DNA of 64,000 nt from Sciurus carolinensis. Lineage: Eukaryota > Chordata > Mammalia > Rodentia > Sciuridae. The notes beneath the pieces were generated by a model. The model saw only the letters and a program-made list of their open reading frames with translations. It had not been told where the DNA came from and made no database searches. Where the stretch lies: positions 145,434,057 through 145,498,056 of the forward strand of contig NC_062219.1 in the NCBI RefSeq assembly GCF_902686445.1, given 5' to 3'. Made by a program: the position numbers and the translations under genes. Numbering within the stretch: the first letter of the stretch is position 1; each line of letters starts with the position of its first letter. This document shows, one piece after another, positions 1 through 10,090 of the stretch.

Positions 1-380
1 GAACACGGGCCAGCTCAGCACCTTCTGAAACCCGGGTGGCTGAGGTCCAAGGCAAACAAGACTGAACAGATGGATCCCAGCAGCGAGGACCCAGCGGCAG
101 CCGCCGTAATCCAGGGGCTCACCCACAATCCAACGGGGCAGGGCGCAGCCTGCAACGCCCCTGGTTCAGGGTCGATGCAGCCTTCAGCCCTGTGAAGCTG
201 GGTCTCCAGCAATTGCTAATAGTACGAAATTCTTCTCTCGCTTCTTCCTGGCCCGAAAACACGGCTCCTGGATCCGAGAGCCCGGCCCCATCTTAGAATT
301 GAGGTGTGGCGATCCACCCAACAGACGCCCCTCGGAGACGCAGACTCCACACAGATGACAACGGAAAGCCAACAATCCAC
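1..380. promoter_or_regulatory. CpG-dense left edge (possible CpG island fragment)
   Basis: I count about 22 CpG dinucleotides in the first 380 bases, with G+C near 57%. That gives a rough observed/expected CpG ratio of 0.7, while most of the window is CpG-poor. No known repeat is recognised. The density stops abruptly near 380. It could be the end of a CpG island or a first exon lying mostly outside the window, or simply an undecayed GC-rich patch. No transcript structure is visible. Confidence 0.35.
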
Positions 381-770
381 GTTCCCTGGCTCTTCTTAAT
401 GAATTAAGCTCAGAGGAGCAGGTGACCTCTTGGGGTTTTCCAGAAAGTTCTCAGGACAGTATTCTAATGAGACAGATCACTGATGCATGTCAGATCAAAA
501 GCCATCAGAGTGGAAACTGAAGATAAAGTTGAGATTCATAGATTCAGCAGCTTCTAAATTACCTTACAGGTTCCCCTGCCACCCCAGGTCCAACAATAAG
601 TACTTGGATAAAGAACCAGAGGGGTCGGGGTGGACGTTGCCAATCCCGATGATTCTCGCACGGGTGGAAACACGTGTAGGCTTTTCCTGTGAGGCTGGCA
701 TCCTGGTTAGAATCTTCCTGCAGCACCAGACTTGGTCTGGGGCAGTCTTAATCCAGAGATTTTGGAACTT
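381..770. other. Unassigned unique sequence
   Basis: No repeat family, RNA gene or convincing exon is recognised. A 135-codon open frame on the plus strand (487-894) runs into the L2 fossil downstream and has no recognisable domain, so it is not called as a gene. Confidence 0.5.
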
Positions 771-949
771 GGATTCATTTATTCATCAGATACTTGTCAA
801 GCATGTTCCACATGCCAGACACCATTATAACACCTGGGAGGTAGCGTTCACTAAGGTAGAAAAAGCCTGCTCTCTCTGGGAGCTTATACTCTAGTCTGAG
901 GAGAGAGGAAATTAACCAATAAGTAAGCATATAAACTATCAGGTGAGAC
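771..949 (-). repeat. L2 LINE fossil, first part (interrupted)
   Basis: Read on the plus strand, the order of words is that of reverse-complemented L2 3' sequence: 'attcatttattcatcag', then the 'ccagacacc' word, then 'gggagcttatactctag'. The copy stops at the MaLR LTR beginning near 950 and resumes after it. Confidence 0.7.
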
Positions 950-1334
950 TATGGTTTGGATCTTGACTGTCCCCCAAGGCAATGTATTAAAGGCTTCGTC
1001 CCAGCTGGTGGCACTATTGGGAGATAGTGGAACCTTCAGGAAGTGGAGCCTGGTGGAAGGAAGTTAGGTCACTGGGGGTGTGCCATCAAAGGGGATAGAT
1101 ATTGGGACCTAGCCCCTCCTCTTTCTCTCTCTTTGCTTCCCTACTGGCAGGAGGTGAACAGCTTCTTCCACCACACACTCCTGCCATGATGTGCAGCCTG
1201 GTCACAGGCCCAAAAGCAGTAAGGCCCAAAAACCATGAACTGAAACCTCTAAAACCATCAAAGAAAATAAGACCATCCTCCTTATAAGTTGATTATCTCA
1301 GGTATTTTGTTACAGTAACAGAAAACTGCTAATT
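950..1334 (+). mobile_element. MaLR LTR (ORR1-like), inserted in L2
   Basis: It begins with the MaLR hallmark 'tatggtttggat' and 'gtcccccaa'. It continues through 'gtcactgggggtg', 'gccatgatgtgcagcc' and 'gaactgaaacctct', and ends with 'caggtattttgt' and 'acagaaaactgctaa'. This order is that of rodent ORR1/MaLR LTRs. No internal gag-like region is present, so it is a solo LTR or fragment. L2 sequence on both sides shows it inserted into an older L2. No clear target-site duplication is seen. Confidence 0.75.
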
Positions 1335-1720
1335 CAGAAGGTAACAGCTGCTGTAGAGAAAGTGAGGCAGATTAAGGACAGGAATTGCCCAGGGGTGGAG
1401 TAATGTGGATTATGTAGGGTGTTCATGGAAAGCCTCATAGAAGAGGTAACATTTCAGGGAGACCCAAAGCAGGAAAACCAGAAGAAAAGCCCACAGAATT
1501 GTAGGGCAGTTTCTTAGGCAAAGGGATGGCAAAGGCTGAAGCCCTGAGGTGGGAGAGGGGTTGGCGAATTTGCAGAATAGCAAGGGGCCAGGAGACTAGA
1601 AGAAAACGAGCAAGGGAGAGTGGGGAGAGTGGAAGGTGCTCGAACAGGAGAAGTGGAGAGCAGCCAGGTCAGGTATGACCTTAAGCACTTTAGCTTTGAA
1701 CCAGTACCCTAAATAGAGCC
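1335..1720 (-). repeat. L2 LINE fossil, second part
   Basis: It resumes reverse-oriented L2 after the LTR, with L2-like words such as 'gaggtaacatttcag', 'gcaaaggctgaagccctga' and 'ccttaagcactttagc'. It is heavily diverged. Confidence 0.7.
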
Positions 1721-2060
1721 CAGTCAGGAGACTGAGCCACACCAGTTATTTCAATAGGGCTAATTTAATACAAAGAATTGTCACCTAGGAATCAAGACAC
1801 CAGCCAGGTAACTGAAAGGGTAAAAAAAGAACTCCAGGGTATCTTGGGGTCAGCAACTGTGGGACGTTACCTCCATCCTCAGGGCTGGCTGAACAAGGAG
1901 AAGATGTGGGATTGTCAAAACACAGAAGTTTGGAAAAGGGCTCCATGAGGCTGAAGCCTAGACCTCAAAGAGGGGCTAATGGTAGCTGGTGCCAGGGACC
2001 GTGCAGAGGCGGGATGAAGCTGCTCCATAGGGTGGGGAAAGTCAATCGTGGGACTGAACT
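1721..2060. other. Unassigned, possibly old LTR-derived
   Basis: The text 'atagggctaatttaatac' followed by 'ggtaactgaaaggg' faintly recalls retroviral LTR fossils, but I cannot name a family. An open frame of 103 codons (1906-2217) crosses into a MIR-like piece and is not considered coding. Confidence 0.3.
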
Positions 2061-2061
2061 G

Positions 2062-2150
2062 CCAGGTGCCAACCTGGCTCAGAATGCAGTGGCTAGGAAT
2101 AAGATCAGGAGTCCAAGAGACGTGGGTTTGAATCCTGGCTGTACCAACAG
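2062..2150 (+). repeat. MIR SINE fragment
   Basis: The block containing 'gtgggtttgaatcctggctg' matches the tRNA-derived B-box half of MIR ('gggttcgaatcccggctctg'). The preceding region is weak, and the 3' CORE half is missing. Confidence 0.5.
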
Positions 2151-2214
2151 GAAAGCCACAGGGGACAGAAGAGGAAGGAACGGACCCTCCCCCGTCCGGC
2201 AGCAGCGCTCCCTC

Positions 2215-2232
2215 TAGCGCCCCCTACTGGCC
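2215..2232 (-). promoter_or_regulatory. Predicted CTCF binding site
   Basis: The minus strand reads CCAGTAGGGGGCGC, which fits every position of the CTCF core CCASYAGRGGGCGC and continues into TA. It lies in a short GC-rich patch (2188-2245) inside otherwise ordinary sequence. CTCF is the zinc-finger protein that anchors chromatin loops and insulators. The motif direction (minus) would predict looping with convergent sites to the left, outside this window. Binding is inferred from motif only. Confidence 0.6.
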
Positions 2233-2379
2233 GGGCCCCGCAGTGAGCCCACTGACCAAGGGGGAAAGAGGTTTTCAGGGGCGCAACCCCAGCAGCATAA
2301 AACAAGTACAGAAGGGCGGATTTGGAGCAGGGAGGCAGTAAGTTAATGACTAACACCCTCTGAGCACGACAAGAGGGTT

Positions 2380-2720
2380 CCGAAGGGTTTCGAACAGAGG
2401 AGTGACACAGGCTGACTCGCGCTGACAGCCTGGAGGAGGGCGGGTATGTGGAGGTGGTTCAATCTGGCTACAGGGGTCCCCTTGGATTTGCTGATGAAGT
2501 GCATGTGGACGTGAAAGAAAGAGAGGAGTCAAAGGTGACTCCCACACTGAGACGTGAGTAAGTGAATGGAGAATGATCGAGCGGGGGTGGGGCGCTCTGG
2601 GTGGGGTTAGGTTTGAGGCCCCTGTTGGCAACTCAAGTGAGGACTCCGGTAGACAGCGGCCCTCCTGAGCCTGGGAGGGTCTGGGTGAGAGACTGGCTCA
2701 CTGTCCAGGTGGATTTTAAA
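2380..2720 (-). repeat. L2 LINE fossil
   Basis: Reverse-oriented L2 words occur in order: 'cagaggagtgacac', 'ggatttgctgatgaag', 'gaaagagaggagtcaaagg', 'gtttgaggcccctgttgg' and 'gggtctgggtgagag'. It probably continues the copy that starts near 771, with about 650 bp of other sequence in between. Confidence 0.65.
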
Positions 2721-2754
2721 ACAACATGATTAGATGAGATCCACGTGGTTCAGA

Positions 2755-2885
2755 GTACACAATGTGTAGGAATAAGAGCTGGGGTCCAAAAGATGGAGAT
2801 CTGAATCCCAATCGAACCAGTGCTAGGTTCACCCAAATAGGTCCTCACCACTCTCTGCCTGGACTCCCTCATCCTGACTACATTA
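2755..2885 (+). repeat. Degenerate MIR SINE
   Basis: The segment 'agctggggtccaaaagatgg ... ctgaatcccaatcg' followed by 'ctctctgcctggactccctcatc' has the spacing of MIR (box-B region, then the 'tctctgtgcctcagtttcctcatc' CORE word), but is badly diverged. Confidence 0.45.
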
Positions 2886-2959
2886 GTCCTATGTGCAGAC
2901 ACGTAGGAACCCCCTCACATTAGTGCCTGACATGATTTCTTAAAAAATGGGCGTTATTC

Positions 2960-3018
2960 CGGCTGGGAATAGCTTAGTGGTGCAGAGCTTGCCTAGCCTG
3001 TGCAAAGCCTTGGGTTAT
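2960..3018 (+). mobile_element. ID SINE (sciurid), truncated at the 3' end
   Basis: The sequence 'ggctgggaatagcttagtgg', then 'gagcttgcctagcctgtg' and 'ccttgggtt' is the tRNA-derived ID body. It runs into a short (TTA)n tract and lacks the 'caatcctcagcacc' end and A-rich tail. Confidence 0.7.
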
Positions 3019-4135
3019 TATTATTAGTCAAAGATAACCAGAGTCCAGGCTCAGAAGACCTAAAAGCAAGGAGAGCTGAATTGTACTCAAATGACAATTT
3101 ATTCATTGCAGGAGAAGATACAGAGCATCTTATGTAAAATAGGCTTATAAACCAGGTCTTTGAACCGATGTGGCTTTCCTTTTATTAACACATTCATTTT
3201 AAGTACTCAAGTGGCTTTTATGGGACCAGCTCTCCAGACATGAACCTGTAGCAAGGTTGCTCTTAACTCTCAAGCTGGAGGAGGGAGGGAGCATGTCTGT
3301 CCTGTTCAGTGAGAACACGGAGGACAAGGGACACTGAGAGGGAAGCCAGAGCACCTGCTGCTGTGTCTGGGGACTGTGACGGGAGAACTGACCACCAGCA
3401 TGGATGATGAACAGACACATCCACAAAAGGACCCTTCAAGGTCATCGCCAGCAAATCCTTTAAAATACCAAAACCGAGTTTGTAGGGCAAGCCCCAAATG
3501 GGAGCAGAGTCCTTGCCTCAGGAACACCACTGGGACATCCGTGTTGCCTGTCATGCATGTGCTGGGTGAGCCACAGATGAATCAGGATGAGCACTGCATG
3601 GTGACAGCTCGGGGGCCCCCACGCACCAGGCACCACCCACGCCAAGTCGGCCTGGGAACCGAGCCCCAGCCTCCATTAATGGCTCATCTCTTATTAAGCA
3701 AGCTCCCATCAGGCAGGCCTTTCTTTCCAAGAGCTCAGTTGCAGGGTTATATAAGGCTCCACTGTATTCCTGGCCCCAGCAGGGAGCCCAGCTGGCTGTG
3801 CAGGGCTCTCCCTTCCCAGGGACTGGGTCAGTCCAGGAAACAGAACCACAAATCACAGATCACAGGCACTGAGTGAGAGGCTGGGGCGCCCCCCCCCAGC
3901 TGCTCTCCCAAGGGCACTGTGCACTCTGCTGCCTGAGCCCCTTCTCTCCAGGTCAGGGTGAGGGACCTTTTAAGTAAGCCTCTCCATGGTCCCCTTGTTG
4001 GGTGTCAAAGCTCCTCACATCATTCTGTTGACCGCAGCCTTTTCCCACACGAGTGTCCAGGACTTTCACAATATAAAAAACTCCACTGTCCAAAGATTCT
4101 ATTCCAAACAGCTGTTCCTGGACGCTCGGCGAGAT
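3019..4135. other. Unassigned sequence with a TATA-like motif
   Basis: No repeat is recognised. It holds a good TATA-box match at 3748-3755 and homeodomain-type AT words near 3675-3700. A C-run of nine bases sits at about 3889-3897. The 166-codon plus-strand frame (3376-3876) and the overlapping minus frames have no recognisable domain and are not called. Confidence 0.4.
3748..3755 (+). promoter_or_regulatory. TATA-box-like motif
   Basis: TATATAAG followed by G matches the TATA consensus TATAWAAG exactly. A start site about 30 bases downstream would fall near 3780. No initiator, CpG island, exon or polyadenylation unit supports a promoter, so this may be chance. Confidence 0.2.
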
Positions 4136-4137
4136 CC

Positions 4138-4275
4138 ATCTAGAACAGTGAGTCTCAACCCTGGCTGCACACTGCAGCCTCCAGGAGAGACCTGCGAGTT
4201 GCCAGCGCCCCGTCTCCACCCCAGCTGACTGATCAGCATCTCCGGGCACAGGCCAGACCTCAGTACTTTTTTAAA
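4138..4275 (+). mobile_element. hAT-Charlie (MER5-like) DNA transposon remnant
   Basis: 'acagtgagtctcaaccctgg' followed by 'ctgcacactgcagcctccag', and later 'gcatctccgggcacaggcc' and 'cagtacttttttaaaaag', follows the layout of short non-autonomous hAT elements of the 'cagtggttctcaaccctggctgc' type. The right terminal inverted repeat is lost. Confidence 0.55.
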
Positions 4276-4416
4276 AAGTTCTTTGACCGTTTTGACTGTG
4301 CAATTTAGAACTTAACCGTTCTAAACTATTAATTCTTTCCAAGATGATAAAGCCATCGCTCATCCTTAAGACTGTCATTCTAAGAATGCAGCATACATGA
4401 TAGTTGCTGTAGGTCT

Positions 4417-4452
4417 GTCCTTCCATCCTTCCTTCCCTCCTTCCCTCCTTCT
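4417..4452. repeat. (CCTT)n/(CCCTT)n microsatellite
   Basis: Imperfect pyrimidine-strand tandem of ccttcc/ccttccct units, about 36 bases, interrupted by one 'at'. Confidence 0.85.
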
Positions 4453-4964
4453 CTGACAGCAATGGACAGGACACAGGACATGACTCACCTTTAGGCTCTG
4501 AGATCAGCCTCAGTGAACCCACCTCCCACATAATACTTTCATTAAAATCAGAACCACCGCACGACCCCCAAGGATATTGCTACTGGAGCCCAGGATCCTG
4601 AAAAGCTGAGGAAAGTCTCCAAGAGAGGCAAAGACTGCCGCAAAGGCTGATGGGAAGACAAGGAAATGCCTTCCCTCTCTGGAGAATCCATCAGACAGAG
4701 GTCTGTGTTGTGCTTCATTGTGCTTTTTAAACTCCTGCCTTGTTCAGCTCTTTGAATGGCCCCTGGTCCACAGTGACATCTTCCCAGGGATGGCCAAATG
4801 ATGATAATGAATATAGGAGACACGTCTTGTATGAAAAACCAGGCTTCATTTTTCTGCCAATGATGAGTTCAAAAGACATCACCAGAGGCGGTGACCTGGG
4901 CACTGCAGCTATTCAGAAAATGATCCCAAGCTGAGCCTGAGAGCTGGCAAGTCTGCTTTCCTTC
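4453..4964. other. Unassigned unique sequence
   Basis: Nothing recognisable. Open frames here are short and overlapping on both strands. Confidence 0.45.
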
Positions 4965-5305
4965 CTGTGCCTCTGTTTCCCGACCTGTCACGCAGACTCC
5001 GTGAGTTTGGACATCTGAGCGCCACTCGGGTGAAGAGGCTTGGTTTTCGGCCTCTGCACTCCCGAGCTCCGGCGCGTGCTTGGCATCCCCTCCCCCGTGT
5101 CTTGTTCTTTCCCGAAAGCTTCTATTATCAATCACGGCATGAGGTAAATTTTCAAATCAGCAGTCGGGGTTTTTAAGCTGCGTGACTCCTATTACAGGCA
5201 AAGGCAGCAGGTGACCAACGCCAAGGCCAGCTCAGACCCTGCTCGCGCTTCCTTGCTCCGCGCTTCTCCCTTCATTTTTCTCGGCCCGGATGGAGCCTGG
5301 GTTTT
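4965..5305. promoter_or_regulatory. CpG-dense patch (possible CpG island or orphan promoter)
   Basis: I count about 22 CpGs in roughly 320 bases with G+C near 57%, including the cluster 'ctccggcgcgtgc' and 'ctcgcgc', 'tccgcgc' and 'ctcggcccgg'. It is not a recognised SINE or LTR, which rules out the commonest trivial source of CpG. No TATA box or convincing first exon is evident. It could be an orphan CpG island or enhancer. Confidence 0.35.
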
Positions 5306-8300
5306 AACAAAGCCTTCACTGAGGACTCATCTACCTTTCACAGAGGGCCCAAGGGAACGAGGAAGTGGAGACAATGAACGGAGGAGAAAGAGGAAGGAGA
5401 GCGGATTTGGAGGGTATTTTTCTCAGGTTTTTTGTACATCCACCAGCAGGCTCCACGAGGGACAGACTGTGTTGAGATTGAGTCTCTCTCTCTCTCTCTC
5501 TCTCCATCACTCTTGCTTCACGTTTCCCAATTATCGCAGTGTCCCTAAGGGATGCCTTCTCTACTCTCTGGCTGGTGAGGCCACCCCTCTGCAGTCCCTG
5601 ATGGCACATTCCAGCAGCCTGGAGCCATCTTGGCTCTGCCTTCCTGTCCACAAGAGAGGCTCCATCTGCCTTTCTCAACTCTGGCCTCCTAAGTCTTCAG
5701 GTCACCCAGCCGTCTGGCCTGCACAGTCGCACATGCTGTGCCTTTGAGGTCTGACTCCATCTTCATACCCAGACACTGCCTTTCATTTGGCATGTGTAGA
5801 TGCAGGCAGACATTTCTGCCCCTGGGAGGTCTGGGTGCCCTAGACAAAAACACCTCTGATCATCCAAAGCTTCCTCTTTAATTTCAGCCCATTTGAGGGA
5901 CTTCCTCTCCCAGCATGCCCTCTGCCCCTGGCTTCCACACCCTCACAGACTGTCCCTGGGTTGTGTCACATTGATCCCTTCCTGCATTCAACACCATTCC
6001 TACATAATGATTGACAAGCACCAGAGAGGGGAGCAAGAAGCGAGATTTACACCCTGCACAAATGAAGGACCTGTGACTCACATTATCCAATTCCAGTTCC
6101 TCTCAGCCGACCCACCATGCCGGAGGGCGCGGCTTTGTCTTTTTCTTTGCCTGCGCGCCTCCAGCCCAGCCCCAGCAACCTTGCTTCTCCAGGATTCCCT
6201 GCAGAAGTCAAACCTTCCTTCCATTATGTAGAGTACTTCAGCTCAAACTTGTAGCCACAACTGCTCAACACAATGATGGCCTCCCCTTTCCAAGGCCCAC
6301 AGCCTTTCTCTGAGGAACCAACTCATCGAGGACACTTCCTTATTCAAAGTCACCATCTTCTACTGGCGTCCTGCCTCCATTGGCTCATCTGATGGGAGAA
6401 GCCACACCCAAGTCAGCCACCAGCTGAGTGGCCTCCAACAAGAGGCGGCAGGGGAGCCTGCCTGGGAGGGAGCCTCACCACCATGTAGGAAGCAAGCAGA
6501 TCCACCGCCTCTTCCCTCAGGGACAGTCACTCCAGCGGCAGGAGCTGAAGCAGCTGTGAAGGCAGCAGGTAAGCCAGGAGACATCAGAGCAGAGGCAGTG
6601 AGCCAAAGCCATAGGCCGAGAAGGCACGGGGAAGCAAAGTCGGAGCGTCTGAAAAGAAGAGGGAGAGGTGACAGAGCAGGGGAAAGACCCCTCAAGGTGA
6701 TCTGGAGTGAAAGGAGGCACAGGTTCCCAGCAGGCATTAGTCAGTCAGTGGAGACCTTGGTGTCCAGCTGGCTCACCTCCCAGCGTGCACACAATCAGCC
6801 CCATTGTATCAGGTCCCTGAGGCTCAGGCCCCTGCTGTGGGCAGACTCCACAGGCCTGTGTCAGAGTGCTGGCCAACTCCCCTACCCGCTGCCCTTTGGG
6901 GCAGAGATCTGTCTTACTCAGGTCCCTGTTCCCATTCACAGCCTCTGCCATAGTCAAGGCTCAGAGTTTGATTTCCTCCCTGCCCAGTCCTCAATATTAT
7001 GCCCTGACATCAGCTAATTGCCCACGAGTCCTCATATAGTTTCAAAGATAGATGCCCAAGTACAAGATCCTCAACTCACGCCCTTCAGGACAACAAACTG
7101 CAAAGGAAGATCTGTGGACCAGGACAACTGCGTGGGCCCATGGGAACAAGGCCCAACAAGAACTGCTGAGACTCCCTCCCCACCTGGGCTGCCTTCCCAC
7201 CTTTGCAGCAGCAAAGCAGAGACCTGAGGGGCCATGGATTTCTCCTTTGTTCAGATTAAACGTAAACTGAAAGAACATAACTTGAAAGTCCTCAAGTACG
7301 AATTGCACCATTCAAGGAAGAGTTTTCTAGTCCCATCGTGGACATTCTCCACAAAAAACAACTGCAGGGGAGTTGATACTTTAAGCCTCTGAGAGGGGAA
7401 AAAAATGAATCCATGGGAGCTGCCCAGCAAGGAGGAGAAAGCCCCTGCAACCAGCAAGAGAGACCCTTTTTTGCTCAGCATGGCCAACGTCAAAGAAGAG
7501 ATGTGTGCCTTCACCTCCTGCCGGAAATGGCTGCATATTGAAAGGATAGCATTCAGTTATTTCCTCTGCAGGAAATCCTTCTATCTTTTCTGGCTGAAAA
7601 TTTTTCACTCAGATGATAACCAGTATTCGAATATCATGTATGCCAGTTTATTTCATGGGACATTTATACATATAATAGTCTCAGTGTCACAAACCCAGAC
7701 TATTACATTAGGATTAAAGTTTCCAGGCCTCCTTATTCCACCTCCTTGCCCTGCTTACCATTAACTAGGGAGGTCTAGTAAATCATCTATGATGGAACCC
7801 AACCACAGGCTCTGAAAACCTAAGAAAAGAGGCACGACTGCTCACACCCCACCTCACATCCTTTCTGACCCAACAACCAACCCAAATGGATTCACACCAA
7901 TATGGCGCCATGCACACGCCCACATATCAGGTGTATACCACTCCTCTCTTTCTCGCTTAGGAAAGTATATCAGCATGCAAGAGTCTAAGGACAGCCATAT
8001 TACAGAAGTTCACTCTGAAATATGTTGTAAGCATCAACAAAGTAAATCATTTGAAACCTCGATGACAATTTTGTTAACAAATTTCTTTTCCTATCTAGTG
8101 TGGACATCATGGTTGGGAGCACTGATTTCTTATACACAGACTAGAAGACTTACCACTCAAGTCATTGACATCTGACATCTGAGCAAAAAAGAATAAATAC
8201 TAGTATTGGCTGACTCATAGAAATCCATGCACTTTAGAGAGAATCAGGACAACTTTGTTTTTCTCAGGACATGCTCACCAAAATCCCACAACCTTCAGCG

Positions 8301-8950
8301 ATAGCAACTCAACAGAGGTTCTATCACTTCCTAAGCAAAGGAGATAAAACACGGCAATTTGATCATCATTATGGATAATTTTTATTCTTCCATTGTAGTT
8401 TTATATATTTTCTACTGAAAATGAACCTCCATTTCCTTTTTAATGGGATAGTATTTAAAATGTTAAATAAACATCTAAAATATTCTCAATACCAAGAGTG
8501 AAAAGCCCCAAAATCCAAGGATCTCCTAGAAGACATTGACTTACCCAGAGATTAATGCAAGAATATATATATGGCAATGAGGAGAAAGAGCACTTTTAAA
8601 AGACTTCTTAGGAAAAACATCAATTGCTATTCCTTTTTTACTGAATGATATGATCCATGTTGTAGCAAAGCTCCCACTTTCTCAACCAAATAATTGATAC
8701 ACACCTCTACCTAACTGCCTGTAATCTGAGACATGACCACCAGGATCTGGTCAAGGCAGCTATCAGCTAAATTCCTCGAAGCAAAAGGCACTGATCTCTA
8801 CAAAAAGCAAGTCCTAGAACTGAAAATGGAAATTGATCAAAGGCACATAGCCACTTAACAGTAGCAAAATCTATTTGATTGTAGAGAAAATAAGAGTTTT
8901 TGCAGTTCTGAATTTGGGCTATTTCTCTCCCATGGTCTGGGCAGCAGCTG
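5306..8950. other. Long stretch with no recognised repeat or gene
   Basis: Apart from the (TC)n tract at 5481-5506, I recognise nothing in these 3.6 kb. The 178-codon plus frame (5211-5747) and 153-codon plus frame (6556-7017) have no domain, and opposite-strand frames of similar size overlap them. From about 7600 the sequence becomes AT-rich and looks like ordinary neutral DNA. Confidence 0.45.
5481..5506. repeat. (TC)n microsatellite
   Basis: About 13 uninterrupted TC units following 'gagattgag'. Confidence 0.9.
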
Positions 8951-8961
8951 ACTTAAGATCA

Positions 8962-9069
8962 GGGGGTGTGGCTCAGTGGTAGAGTACTTGCCTAGCATGT
9001 GTGAGGAACTGGGTTTGATCCTCAGCACCACATTATAGAAAATAAATGAATAAATAAACAAAATAAATG
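8962..9069 (+). mobile_element. ID SINE with target-site duplication
   Basis: Complete ID body: 'gggtgtggctcagtggtaga', 'cttgcctagcatgtg' and 'gtttgatcctcagcacca'. The A-rich tail is aaataaatgaataaataaac-like. An 11-base target-site duplication, taagatcaggg, flanks it at 8954-8964 and 9070-9080, confirming L1-mediated retroposition. The internal Pol III A and B boxes can still be seen. Confidence 0.92.
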
Positions 9070-9080
9070 TAAGATCAGGG

Positions 9081-9926
9081 TTTTAAAATGCTGATCTGAA
9101 GGTTCAGAGGTCCATTGGCTGGCTTTTCCCTATATTCCCACATTTCTGGTTCTGGAAGTTGTGACAGCCAGGATGGAGGGGCAGGGGAGTAGGAAAGGAA
9201 AGGGATAGCTACGTGGGGGCTGTCAGTCATGTGCAGAAGGAACAACAAAAATCAAGAGAACAGAAAAGGAAAAAGGAGGAAGTGGATTAAAACAAAGCCA
9301 AGGAGATCTAGCCTTCTCTCATTGCCAAAGTTGGGGAAATGAGGAGGGATGACCTTCCGATGCCTCAGGAGTGGGGACAGTGATTCACCAAAGTCAAAGG
9401 GCGAGAGGGACCCCTCGGTGACCAGACTTCACACTGAAAACACAGCACGGAACTTGGGCAGGCAGAGTTGGCAGAGGTTTGCACGACACAGCTGGGAAAG
9501 CCTCCACCACCTCTCCCAGTCTTCGTCCTGTCAAAAGACAAATGTCTCTTTTATGTAAGGATCAAACAGTGTCGACGGAAGTAACATAAGCAAAAGCTTC
9601 AGTGACATTGATTTTGCATGTTAGTAGAGTTGCTTCTGAAGAGGAACCCCCACGACCGCCAGAGTTTGTGAACCTAAAAACTGCGATTGTACAGCTCACT
9701 TAGCAACCACAGAGAGGCCAACGGGAACAGACTCATCCAGCCTCTCTGACAGCGTCAGTTGACACTTCAATTACCTGATAAATGCAGCGATGTTTTCCTC
9801 GCTGGGCAGGGAGACTTCAAAAAAGCTTACCCTTTTTCCTCTTCAGCTACTGCTAACCTTCCACGTCTGCTTTCGTGGCTAAGTCTGCACGGAAAAGTTA
9901 CTATCATCACATGAATGAAATTCAAA
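9081..9926. other. Unassigned unique sequence
   Basis: No repeats recognised. The part from 9740 to 9850 ('cagttgacacttcaattacc') looks AT/GC-balanced and unrepetitive and might be conserved, but nothing decides this. Confidence 0.4.
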
Positions 9927-9927
9927 A

Positions 9928-10090
9928 GGAGTCCCAGGTCTAAATTCAAGTCCTGACTCCACTATTTACCAGCAACATGACCTTGGGCAAATTAACCAGA
10001 CTCTTTGAACTTCAGTTTCCTCATCTGTAAAACAGAAGTTGCTAGGAGAAATTAAATAATCTGAAACTGTTTGGAACACAGATGTCATGA
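9928..10090 (+). repeat. MIR SINE
   Basis: Clear MIR order: 'aaattcaagtcctgactcca', 'atgaccttgggcaaatta', and 'cttcagtttcctcatctgta', then 'aggagaaattaaataatctg'. About 160 bases, including the MIR CORE. Confidence 0.88.

Noticed and set aside
5211..5747. 178-codon plus-strand open frame
   Set aside because: It runs through the (TC)n microsatellite (Leu-Ser repeats) and starts in the CpG-dense patch; no protein family recognised.
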